Position numbers and translations under genes: made by a program. Below, one piece after another: positions 1 through 6,965 of a stretch of DNA of 19,442 nucleotides (its first letter is position 1; each line of letters opens with the position of its first letter). Source of the DNA: JBIQLO01 sp044464175 (lineage in GTDB: Bacteria > Planctomycetota > Phycisphaerae > Tepidisphaerales > Tepidisphaeraceae); contig JBIQLO010000060.1 in NCBI GenBank assembly GCA_044464175.1, forward strand, positions 1-19,442, written 5' to 3'. Below the pieces are notes generated by a model. It was not told the DNA's origin. It saw only the letters and a program-made list of their open reading frames with translations, and did not search any database.

Positions 1-1046
1 CGCTGAAGCACTTCCGGGTCGTTCCCATGCCCGCCGGCCGTGACCCTGGCCATATCCACCAGGCACGTGCCGGGAACAAGCCCGTAGATACGCGTGTTGG
101 ACCTCGGCTGGCCCGGAATATAGACCGGCTGCACCGACAGGATCTCCATGCGCGAATTGCGGAAATCCAGCTTCGAGAGATACCCCGATGCATCCAGCGA
201 ATAGCAATTATCGGTATCGCTCCAGATGGGAATTGCCCCTCCGTCCACCAGCGGAATCCGGGTACCCATGACCTCGAACTTGTTGCGGAACACCGAGGGC
301 TTGCCCGTCCGCACATCGTAGCTATAAATCACCGGAAGCGTCGGCTGAAAGACGCGGCTGGCATCCGGGCTGACCCTGAGCTGGGCATCCGGCCCGGCGA
401 TGAAGGCGTGATAAGTCTCCATCTCGGTCAATTGCCCCCCGGCCAGATCGATGCGGATGATCGGCTTGGTCTTATCAAAATTTCCGTAGACGAACAGCAA
501 CTGCCCCCACCACAGCAGCGGCTTGTTGGTCGCGTTGAACGAGCCGATGCTCGTCACCTGCTTACGGTTGACAATTTTGCAGGTGTTCCAGTCGATCTCG
601 CCTCGCCAGAAATCACCCCCCTGCTGCCAGACGACGCGCCGATGGTCGGCATTGATCCAGAAGCTCGCGCTGCCGCCGTTATCCGCCCCCATCTGGCCGT
701 CAAGCATGGGAACCTGCGGCATTTTCCCATCAAGGTGAACGATCCGGCCGGCCGCGATCATGCCCGCCGGATGCACGCCCGACGGCGGCTGATCGAACAG
801 GCGATCCTTCACCCCCGCGATCCAATGGGAGGTGTCCGACACATCGGGCGCGCCGTTCTGGGAGATGACTTTGCCCGCGTCGATGTCCCAGACCTGCTTG
901 CCTATGAAGACATACTTCCCGGCGCTTTCAGGGGAAAGCCAGGGCGCATCGAGCGGTGTCGTCGCTCCAGGAGCCCCCCTCGCCCAGCAAAGTACCGCCA
1001 CTGCCAGTCCCACGCCGCCGATCCATCGAGAAATCGAACGTTGCAT
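1..1046 (-). CDS. Secreted beta-propeller-like protein, C-terminus outside window
   Basis: The frame starts at ATG 1046 and stays open to the left edge, giving about 348 residues without a stop. The start is supported by AGGAGG about 8 bases upstream. Residues 1-31 form a signal peptide: Arg-containing n-region, hydrophobic stretch GVGLAVAVLCWA, then small residues GAPGA before the mature chain. The rest has no membrane segment. It alternates short hydrophobic strands with Asp/Gly turns (VFIGKQVWDIDAG, VVWQQGGDFWRGEIDW, LLFVYGNFD, VIYSYDVRTGK), as in WD40/PQQ-like beta-propeller sheets. I do not recognise the family and assign no function. It is probably exported to the periplasm or surface. 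It lies downstream of fumC on the same strand, but the 319-bp gap argues against one operon. Confidence 0.75.
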   Translation of the reverse strand, partial: MQRSISRWIGGVGLAVAVLCWARGAPGATTPLDAPWLSPESAGKYVFIGKQVWDIDAGKVISQNGAPDVSDTSHWIAGVKDRLFDQPPSGVHPAGMIAAGRIVHLDGKMPQVPMLDGQMGADNGGSASFWINADHRRVVWQQGGDFWRGEIDWNTCKIVNRKQVTSIGSFNATNKPLLWWGQLLFVYGNFDKTKPIIRIDLAGGQLTEMETYHAFIAGPDAQLRVSPDASRVFQPTLPVIYSYDVRTGKPSVFRNKFEVMGTRIPLVDGGAIPIWSDTDNCYSLDASGYLSKLDFRNSRMEILSVQPVYIPGQPRSNTRIYGLVPGTCLVDMARVTAGGHGNDPEVLQ

Positions 1047-1365
1047 AGGAAGCCTCCTTTGCACGCCGACAGGTTGAGAGGAAAGATCAGGATCAATCAT
1101 CCATCAGTGCGCAAGAAACTGTCAAGCGGCAAATTCCCATGCACCTGCCGAACCGAATTCAGCAGCAAACTACTTTGTCCTGCTGAACCGCCCGGATGGA
1201 CGCACCCGTTTCCCTCACTTTTAACTCGAAAACAGTAGTCGGAAGTGGCGCTCTTCCTCAGGAAGAAGCCGCAATACGCTCAGTGCCCCCCGAGGAGTGC
1301 GGGTATGGCCGGGACCGTGAATCCAAAGCAGCGCGGCAGGCCCTGCCCGCTTGCCTTTCCGGCGT
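1047..1365. other. 319-bp intergenic region between fumC and the secreted-protein gene
   Basis: No credible gene is seen. The stretch holds the possible promoter near 1097-1125, a perfect 7-bp-arm palindrome centred on 1259 (TCTTCCTCAGGAAGA, 1252-1266) that could be an operator, and a GC-rich GGCAG/CTGCC hairpin near 1335-1347 that lacks a T-run and so is not a good terminator for fumC. Confidence 0.5.
1097..1125 (-). promoter_or_regulatory. Possible sigma-70 promoter of the secreted-protein gene
   Basis: On the minus strand a perfect TTGACA lies at 1125-1120. A weak -10 candidate (GGATGA or GATGAT) follows at 17-18 bp spacing, about 50 bp before the start codon at 1046. Only the -35 box is convincing. 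Confidence 0.3.
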
Positions 1366-2790
1366 TCATCCGCCGCCGGCGCCAATGGTGTCGGCCTGGG
1401 GCTGGGTCATGCGGTGGGGGTCGAGGGTTTTGCGGAGGTCCTCCTCGGAAAGGACTTTCTGCTCCAGGGCAACCTGCCGAACGGTCTTGCCGGATTTGAA
1501 CGACTCCTTGGCAATGGCGGCGGCCTTGTCATAGCCGATGACGGGAGCGAGCGACGTGCACATGGCCAGAGACTGCTCAACAAGCCCTTCACAGCGCTCC
1601 TTGTCGGCCTCCAGGCCCTTGACGCAGCGGTCGGCGAAGACACGAGCGGCCTGGGCGAGCAGTTCGATGGACTGAAGCAGGTTATAGGCGATGACCGGCA
1701 TCATCACATTGAGCTCGAAATTGGAGCCGTAGGCCGCCCCCCAGGTGATGGTGGCGTCGTTGCCGATCACCTGGGCGGCCACCTGGATGACCATCTCGCT
1801 CATGACCGGGTTGACCTTGCCGGGCATAATCGAACTGCCGGGCTGGGTGGCGGGAATCGTAATCTCCCCCAGACCGCACCGCGGGCCGGAGGCAAGCCAA
1901 CGAATATCGTTGGCGATTTTGCTGAGGCTGACGGCAATGGTCTTGATCTGGCCGGCGGCCTCGACGATGCCATCCTTGGCGGCCTGCGCCTCGAAGTGGT
2001 TCTTGGCCTCGGAGAAACCGATGCCGGTCTTGTGGCTGATGATCTGGATGGCCTCCTTGGCGAAATCGGGATGGGAGTTGATGCCGGTGCCGACAGCGGT
2101 GCCGCCCAGGGGCAGTTCGTGGAGGGCGGTGGTGGCCTTGCGACAGCGTTCGCCGCTGAGGCAGGCCTGCTGGGCATAGCCGGAGAGCTCCTGTCCCAGC
2201 AGAATGGGGGTGGCATCCTGCAGATGGGTCCGCCCGATCTTCACGATTTTCATGAACTGGTCGGCCTTGGATTTCAGGGATTGATCCAGATGCGCCAGCG
2301 CCGGCTCCAGGCTCTGGCGGATAGCGGTCGCGGCGGCGATGTGCATGGCGGTGGGGATCGTGTCGTTGGAGCTTTGCTGCATGTTGACGTGATCGTTGGG
2401 GTGGATCGGCTCCCGCCCACCACGTTTGCCGGTGGCAATCTCATTGGCCCGGCCCGCGATCACCTCGTTGGTGTTCATGTTGGTGCTGGTGCCGCTGCCG
2501 GTCTGGAAGATGTCCACAACAAACTGATCGTCGAGCTTCCCGTCAATCACCTCCTGGGCGGCCTGCTGGATGAGGTTTTTCTTCTGCTCATCAAGGAAGC
2601 CGAGCTTGGCGTTGACCTCGGCGGCGGCCCATTTGACCAGACCCATGGCGGCGATGAACCGGCGGGGAAAACGCAGGTCGGAGATGGGGAAATTCTCAAC
2701 CGCGCGGGCGGTCTGGGCGCCGTAGAAGGCGTTGGCGGGGACCTGCATGTCGCCCATGGAATCTTTTTCACTGCGGAATTGCGTGGACAT
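1366..2790 (-). CDS. fumC: Class II fumarate hydratase
   Basis: This enzyme reversibly hydrates fumarate to L-malate in the TCA cycle. It is a cytoplasmic, iron-independent homotetramer of the aspartase/fumarase superfamily. All three signature regions are present: TGSGTSTNMNTNEV (residues 97-110), the HPNDHVN...QSSND segment (130-143), GRTHLQDATP (186-195) with the conserved His189, and the family signature GSSIMPGKVNP (318-328), whose serine is the proposed catalytic base. At 474 residues it is close to the usual 460-470. The start ATG at 2790 is preceded by GAAAGG about 10 bases upstream. acpS lies 153 bp upstream on the same strand. The last residues (TIGAGGG) are a short glycine-rich tail beyond the conserved domain. 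Confidence 0.97.
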   Translation of the reverse strand: MSTQFRSEKDSMGDMQVPANAFYGAQTARAVENFPISDLRFPRRFIAAMGLVKWAAAEVNAKLGFLDEQKKNLIQQAAQEVIDGKLDDQFVVDIFQTGSGTSTNMNTNEVIAGRANEIATGKRGGREPIHPNDHVNMQQSSNDTIPTAMHIAAATAIRQSLEPALAHLDQSLKSKADQFMKIVKIGRTHLQDATPILLGQELSGYAQQACLSGERCRKATTALHELPLGGTAVGTGINSHPDFAKEAIQIISHKTGIGFSEAKNHFEAQAAKDGIVEAAGQIKTIAVSLSKIANDIRWLASGPRCGLGEITIPATQPGSSIMPGKVNPVMSEMVIQVAAQVIGNDATITWGAAYGSNFELNVMMPVIAYNLLQSIELLAQAARVFADRCVKGLEADKERCEGLVEQSLAMCTSLAPVIGYDKAAAIAKESFKSGKTVRQVALEQKVLSEEDLRKTLDPHRMTQPQADTIGAGGG

Positions 2791-2943
2791 TGTTGGATCG
2801 CCTTTCTCGGGGATTGTTATTGCTTATCTGCCATCGGTCATTGATCACTGGCCGCCCATTGGGCGCGCCGGTCCGCAATGCGAACCCTACCTCCCGTGAT
2901 TATGGAGATGGGCCAGTCGGCGGCAAGGGGGAATCACGCCCGC

Positions 2944-3333
2944 TCATCGATCCGCTTCCCCGATCGCACTGCCCATGGCATGGCTTTCAATATGGCTGAT
3001 GCTGATGTGCCATTGGGTAATGCCCAGCTTCCGGGCGACTGCCTGGCATTGGCCGGTGAGCGCGAGCGCCGGGCGGCCGGTGGGTTCGGGAAGGATTTCC
3101 ATGTCGGTCCAGGCGATGCCGCCGGACCAGCCGGTGCCCAGAACTTTGAGGATCGCTTCCTTGGCGGCAAAGCGGCCTGCCAGATGTTCGATGTAGCGCT
3201 TGGGCTGGCGGGCGCAGTAGCGCTGCTCGGCGGGGGTGAAAACACGGTCGAGGAAGTGCCGGCCGTGGGTCTCCACCATGTGGCCGATGCGCTGCGTCTC
3301 CACGATGTCGATGCCATGGCCAAGAATGGGCAT
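2944..3333 (-). CDS. acpS: Holo-[acyl-carrier-protein] synthase
   Basis: AcpS transfers 4'-phosphopantetheine from coenzyme A to a serine of acyl carrier protein, activating fatty acid synthesis in the cytoplasm. The 129-residue protein has the family length and both Mg-binding regions: GHGIDIVE (residues 5-12, Asp9) and GRFAAKEAILKVLG (53-66, Glu59). The C-terminal HISISHIESHAMGSAI strand is also typical. The frame is open further upstream, but that part is translated from the heptamer repeat array and from DNA under the opposite-strand LOG gene, so the ATG at 3333 in front of MPILGHGID is chosen. No Shine-Dalgarno is visible: the repeat arm ends 7 bp before the ATG. The LOG gene is divergent across this 102-bp gap. 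Confidence 0.93.
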   Translation of the reverse strand: MPILGHGIDIVETQRIGHMVETHGRHFLDRVFTPAEQRYCARQPKRYIEHLAGRFAAKEAILKVLGTGWSGGIAWTDMEILPEPTGRPALALTGQCQAVARKLGITQWHISISHIESHAMGSAIGEADR

Positions 3334-3340
3334 GTGCCCA

Positions 3341-3429
<89 letters not shown>

Positions 3430-3435
3430 GCTCGC

Positions 3436-4245
3436 ATGCCTATCGATGTCACACCACAGGAAAGCTGGCGGATTTTCCGGATTATGGCGGAGTTTGTGGA
3501 GGGGTTTGAGGTGATGTCGCAAGTGGAGCGCGGGGTGTCGATCTTCGGCAGCGCGCGGACGCGGCCGGATGATCCATACTACCAGGCGGCCGAAAAGACG
3601 GCGCGGCTCCTGGCACAAAAGGGATATGGCGTCATCACCGGCGGCGGGCCGGGGATCATGGAGGCGGCCAACAAGGGGGCCATGGAGGCGGGCGGACAGT
3701 CGATCGGGTGCAACATCACACTGCCGCAGGAGCAGGAGGCAAACCGGTATCAGACGATCAGCCTCGATTTCCACTATTTTTATGTCCGCAAGGTGATGTT
3801 CGTGAAATACGCGGCGGCGTTCATCTGCTTTCCCGGCGGATATGGAACGCTGGATGAATTCTTTGAGGTCATCACCCTGATCCAGACCCTTAAAGTAGAG
3901 GCGTTTCCGATCATCCTGTATGGGAGCGAATACTGGACGGGGCTGGTCGAATGGCTGCGCCACCGGGTGGCCGAAGGGTACATCGACACCGAGGATGTGA
4001 ATATTTTCCGGATCATCGATTCTCCCGAGCATGCGGTGGAACTGGTGGAGGAGGGGATCAAGAGCCACTGGTGGCGGCCCCAGGATGTGGAACTGCAGGA
4101 AATCGCAGGCAACGGCTCGAACCGGGAGAAGAACCCGCTGGCGGGGGCCAAGGCGTCGGATACCGGCGAGGGAACCCGCTATGGCAAGCGTCCCACGCGC
4201 GCCAAGGGAGAATTCGCCAAAGCGGGGCGGAAGCCGTCGCAGTAA
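3436..4245 (+). CDS. LOG family protein (nucleoside 5'-monophosphate phosphoribohydrolase-like)
   Basis: Members of the LOG / TIGR00730 Rossmann-fold family cleave the N-glycosidic bond of nucleotide monophosphates. Plant and some bacterial members release free cytokinins, and others act in general nucleotide turnover. Both family motifs are present: GGGPGIMEAANKGA (residues 69-82) and PGGYGTLDE (133-141). The conserved YVRKVMFVKYA segment (116-126) also matches. The 269 residues exceed the classical ~190, with an N-terminal helical extension (1-32) and a basic, low-complexity C-terminal tail (about 226-269) outside the domain. The start ATG at 3436 (MPIDVTPQESW) is chosen because upstream in-frame sequence is repeat-derived. 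No Shine-Dalgarno is present. The substrate cannot be predicted from sequence. Confidence 0.9.
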   Translation: MPIDVTPQESWRIFRIMAEFVEGFEVMSQVERGVSIFGSARTRPDDPYYQAAEKTARLLAQKGYGVITGGGPGIMEAANKGAMEAGGQSIGCNITLPQEQEANRYQTISLDFHYFYVRKVMFVKYAAAFICFPGGYGTLDEFFEVITLIQTLKVEAFPIILYGSEYWTGLVEWLRHRVAEGYIDTEDVNIFRIIDSPEHAVELVEEGIKSHWWRPQDVELQEIAGNGSNREKNPLAGAKASDTGEGTRYGKRPTRAKGEFAKAGRKPSQ

Positions 4246-4254
4246 TCCTCCGCG

Positions 4255-4407
4255 ATGCGCAAACTGCTTGAGAGCCGAACCCGATATCTCAATGAACGGC
4301 ATCGCTGGATGACTCTGCAAATTGGCATGACAATTCTCGGCCGGCAACCGTCTGGGGAAACCCGGCCAGAGCCGCCGGCGAGCTTTTATGCCACTACCGG
4401 GCGTTAA
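4255..4407 (+). CDS. Possible small protein of 50 residues
   Basis: An ATG 10 bases after the LOG stop codon opens a 50-codon frame: basic helical N-terminus (MRKLLESRTRYLNERHRW), a hydrophobic middle (MTLQIGMTILG) and a Pro/Ser tail, ending with TAA at 4405-4407. It overlaps the 3' end of the convergent mqnD by 14 bp. There is no Shine-Dalgarno before the ATG and I recognise no family. It could be translated by coupling to the LOG gene or be a chance frame. Confidence 0.25.
   Translation: MRKLLESRTRYLNERHRWMTLQIGMTILGRQPSGETRPEPPASFYATTGR
4336..4387 (+). terminator. Possible terminator after the LOG gene
   Basis: CTCGGCCGGC at 4336-4345 can pair with GCCGGCGAG at 4374-4382 with one bulged G, and is followed by CTTTTA. 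An alternative inner stem pairs GGCCGG (4339-4344) with CCGGCC (4362-4367). The loop is long and the T-run short, so this is tentative. Confidence 0.25.
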
Positions 4408-5290
4408 TGAACTCCAGCTTCTCGATCGCCGGGACCAAGCCGGCGTCGGCGCCGCGTTTTAAGAGGGTGGTGATAGCGTCGCGGCCGCGCTGGCCGTAGT
4501 CGAGGGTCCAGTGGTTGACGTACATGCCGACGAATTGGTCGGCCAGGTCGCGGTCGAGATCGCGGCCAAATTGCAGGGCATATTCGACCGCCTCGGGGCG
4601 ATGGTCGAGGGAATACTGGATCGACTGGCGGAGGATGTCCGTCACTTCCTGCATGGCGGGCTGGCCCAGGTCCTTGCGGATGCAGTTGCCTCCCAGGGGG
4701 AGAGGGAGGTTGGTTTCCTTCTGCCACCATTGGCCCAGGTCGGTCACCAGATGCAGGCCGGACTGGGCGTAGGTGAGCTGCCCTTCGTGGATGATGAGAC
4801 CGGCGTCGGCCTTGCCTTCCTTGACGTAGGCGGGGATCTGGTCGAAGTGGACCACATCATAAACGAACGTGGGCCGCTGGCCGTTGGCCGTCGGCGAATC
4901 GGCGCGGGCGGCCTTGCCCCCCATCGCCAGTTGCAGCGCCAGAAATGCGGTGGTCAGTTCGCCGGGGATGGCGATTTTTTTGCCGCGGAGCTGCTCGAGC
5001 GTGGCCGGTTGGCGGGTGATGACCATCGGGCCGTAGTTGTCCCCCATGCTGGAGCCGCAACTGGTCAGGGCATAGCGATCGGCGACGTAGGGGTAGGCGT
5101 GGATGGAAATCGCGGTGATCTCCAGTTCCCCCTGGCGGGCCCGCTGGTTGAGGGTCTGGATGTCCTGGAGGATATGCTCAAAGCGGTATCGGCCGGTGGG
5201 AAATTTGTCCTTGGCCAGGCCGTAGAACATGAAGGCGTCGTCGGGATCGGGGGAGTGGGCCAGCCGCAGCGTCAGGGTGTCGTTTGCCAT
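4394..5290 (-). CDS. mqnD: 1,4-dihydroxy-6-naphthoate synthase, futalosine menaquinone pathway
   Basis: MqnD converts cyclic dehypoxanthinyl futalosine to 1,4-dihydroxy-6-naphthoate, the naphthoquinone ring precursor of menaquinone. The fold is a two-lobed, periplasmic-binding-protein-like structure in the cytoplasm. The N-terminal LAHSPDPDDAFMFYGL (residues 10-25) corresponds to the family SPCPNDTF motif. LQDIQTLNQRA (41-51), ISIHAYPYV (61-69), SMGDNYGPMV (81-90) and LIIHEGQLTY (165-174, with the His168 expected at the active site) also match. MqnA is less likely because its N-terminal motif differs. Residues about 124-141 are an apparent insertion between two conserved strands, encoded by a heptamer repeat. 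There is no Shine-Dalgarno, but TATAAT lies 8 bp before the ATG. Confidence 0.88.
   Translation of the reverse strand: MANDTLTLRLAHSPDPDDAFMFYGLAKDKFPTGRYRFEHILQDIQTLNQRARQGELEITAISIHAYPYVADRYALTSCGSSMGDNYGPMVITRQPATLEQLRGKKIAIPGELTTAFLALQLAMGGKAARADSPTANGQRPTFVYDVVHFDQIPAYVKEGKADAGLIIHEGQLTYAQSGLHLVTDLGQWWQKETNLPLPLGGNCIRKDLGQPAMQEVTDILRQSIQYSLDHRPEAVEYALQFGRDLDRDLADQFVGMYVNHWTLDYGQRGRDAITTLLKRGADAGLVPAIEKLEFINAR
4872..4913. repeat. Short heptamer repeat inside mqnD
   Basis: Three consecutive 7-bp units GGCCGCT, GGCCGTT, GGCCGTC (4872-4892) and a partial GGCGAAT are followed by GGCGGCC at 4907-4913. GGCCGC at 4872-4877 is complementary to GCGGCC at 4908-4913, so a small hairpin is possible. 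On the coding strand it encodes TANGQRP within the apparent MqnD insertion. Confidence 0.6.
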
Positions 5291-5625
5291 GGGGGCGGAT
5301 TATAGCGGAAGCGGCAGTCAGAAGAAGGGCCGGGGCCGGCGCTGGCCGCGGGATCGTCATATTCCCTGCAATTTCACCAGATTGCCACGCCAATCCTGTA
5401 AGAATTTTGCTGAATCCTCCTTTATGGGACCTGCCAATTGCATTTTCTGAGGATTGGTGAAAGAATAACGGCCTGCTAACCCCCGCGCGATGGAGCGATG
5501 GCATTCAGGTTTCAATTCCGCCGGATTGATTTCTGTAGAACGACTGATCGGGGAGAGCGCGTGAAAATGCCGATAAAAGGCTGAGCGCTCGATGCTACGG
5601 GGCCACGGATTGGAGGAGGCGTTCC
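5291..5625. other. 335-bp divergent intergenic region, mqnD / PEP-CTERM gene
   Basis: No credible gene is seen. Next to mqnD lies the TATAAT at 5304-5299. Near the PEP-CTERM gene, GAGCGC (5555-5560) pairs with GCGCTC (5585-5590) across a 24-base A-rich loop, ending 35 bp before the start codon. It could be a 5'-leader hairpin. I could not match it to a known riboswitch, and no clear promoter for the plus-strand gene stood out. Confidence 0.5.
5299..5304 (-). promoter_or_regulatory. -10 box directly before mqnD (leaderless promoter)
   Basis: A perfect TATAAT on the minus strand lies 8 bp before the mqnD ATG, so transcription would start at or next to the start codon. The position 17 bp upstream reads CTTCTT, a poor -35. 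The absence of any Shine-Dalgarno fits a leaderless message. Confidence 0.45.
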
Positions 5626-6942
5626 ATGTTGGATACCAGAAAAATTGGACGCGGCTCAATCGCATTGATGCTGGCGGCAGGCTGGGCAACGGCGGCCCAG
5701 GCGGCGGTGATCGTCAACTATGATTTCGATTCGGGCAATGGCAGCGCCTCGGTGCCAAGCTCCGGCGTCAGCGCCACATCGCTGGACACCCTGAGCGGCA
5801 CCCCTTCCTTCAGCGGCGGCGCCATCAGCGTCACAGGCTGGAGCAGCGGCAATGACTACCATTTTTCCGTGACCCCGGCCGCGGGATATCGACTGGATTT
5901 AAGCAGCCTGGATTTTCAGGACGATGCGGAGAAAAACGGGCCGACGGGCTGGGCGGCCGCTTACCAGATTGGCGCCGGCAGCTCCACTTCGGCCGGAGCC
6001 GGGAGCACCCATAGTGGTCTCACAAGCAATCAGGTCGTTTTCGACAATGTTCAGTCGAGTTCCGTGACGACGATTAAGCTGACCGGGACGGGCGCAAAGG
6101 CCGATCCGAAGTACTGGGCGCTGGACAATATCGCCCTCAACGGCGATGTCACCGCCCTGGCCAAGATGAGCGCCTCGGTCACCCCCCCGGCGGCCAAGGC
6201 GCTGGTGGGAACGACCGTGAATTTTGATCTGTCCGTCTCCAACACCGCCACGGGCGGGACGCGCCAGGAGGGGCTGGACTACACGGCCGGGGCGACGGGG
6301 AATATCAGCGGGTCGGACAGCATCACGGGGCTGGCCCCGGGGGCGCCGCAGGTCACCTCCTTCAGTGTCGATACCAGCTCGGCCGGGGCCAAGAGCGGCG
6401 CTGTCACCGCCGCCAGCACGAATGCTTACAGCACCAACGGGAACGTGGGACAAGATTCGTTCAGCCAGATCATCAACATGGACGTGCTGGATCACGCCAA
6501 CGCCTCGTTCGCGGCCGATTCAAACCAGGATACGCTGACGCTGGATTTTGGGACGGTGGCGCAGAACAGCGCCCAGTCGCTTTCCTTCCAAATCGCCAAT
6601 CTCGAAAATACCGCCGGTTACACGGCCGGTCTGGACCTCATCAGCCTTGCGCTGTCGGGGAGCGGTTCCGGGCAATTCTCCTCCGATCTGGCCACCTTTA
6701 CCGCCCTGGCGGCGGGAAGCGCGAACAACTTCCAGGTGATGCTCGACACCAGCGCGGTCGGAACCTATTCCGCGCGCTACACACTGACGCTGGGGGATGA
6801 TCAGACCCTGCTGGGGGCGAGCGGCGGGCAGCAATTGACCCTGGATTTGAGCGGCACCGTGACCGGCGTTCCGGAACCGGGCGCCGGCCTGGTATTGCTG
6901 GCGGCCGGATCGCTGGCGATGCTGCGCCGCCGCCGGGCGTAG
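5626..6942 (+). CDS. PEP-CTERM sorting domain protein, 438 aa
   Basis: This is a secreted protein expected to be processed by an exosortase/PEP-CTERM system. The start ATG at 5626 has a strong GGAGGAGG Shine-Dalgarno. Residues 1-26 form a signal peptide (basic RKIGRG, then SIALMLAAGWATAAQA). The mature region is rich in Ser, Gly, Thr and Ala with low charge. A first part (about 27-150, ending ALDNIALNGDV) resembles choice-of-anchor / lamin-like beta domains. Two further Ig-like or ASPM-like beta modules follow (about 160-285 and 290-410). The C-terminus has VPEP (415-418), a hydrophobic segment GLVLLAAGSLAML and RRRRA, the textbook PEP-CTERM tripartite signal. The exosortase is not in this window. 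The gene converges on the epimerase with 23 bp between them. The biological role is unknown. Confidence 0.9.
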   Translation: MLDTRKIGRGSIALMLAAGWATAAQAAVIVNYDFDSGNGSASVPSSGVSATSLDTLSGTPSFSGGAISVTGWSSGNDYHFSVTPAAGYRLDLSSLDFQDDAEKNGPTGWAAAYQIGAGSSTSAGAGSTHSGLTSNQVVFDNVQSSSVTTIKLTGTGAKADPKYWALDNIALNGDVTALAKMSASVTPPAAKALVGTTVNFDLSVSNTATGGTRQEGLDYTAGATGNISGSDSITGLAPGAPQVTSFSVDTSSAGAKSGAVTAASTNAYSTNGNVGQDSFSQIINMDVLDHANASFAADSNQDTLTLDFGTVAQNSAQSLSFQIANLENTAGYTAGLDLISLALSGSGSGQFSSDLATFTALAAGSANNFQVMLDTSAVGTYSARYTLTLGDDQTLLGASGGQQLTLDLSGTVTGVPEPGAGLVLLAAGSLAMLRRRRA

Positions 6943-6965
6943 GATGCGCCGGAAGATGCCCTTAA

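Noticed and set aside
27..1238. Long plus-strand open frame of 403 codons
   Set aside because: It lies antisense to the secreted-protein gene, which has a signal peptide and AGGAGG. The plus-strand translation is Arg/Pro/His-rich and resembles no protein.
1331..1352. fumC terminator
   Set aside because: The GGCAG/CTGCC hairpin has only 5 bp and no adjacent T-tract on the fumC strand.
1351..2844. Long plus-strand open frame of 497 codons
   Set aside because: It is an exact antisense shadow of fumC, caused by high GC. It has no family motif.
5499..5513. Sigma-54-like site TGGCATTCAGGTTTC upstream of the first PEP-CTERM gene
   Set aside because: The essential GC of the -12 element is replaced by TC, so it falls short of the consensus although sigma-54 control of PEP-CTERM genes is known elsewhere.
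5555..5590. Riboswitch in the PEP-CTERM leader
   Set aside because: There is only one 6-bp stem with an A-rich loop, and no conserved core of the c-di-GMP or other riboswitch classes could be matched.
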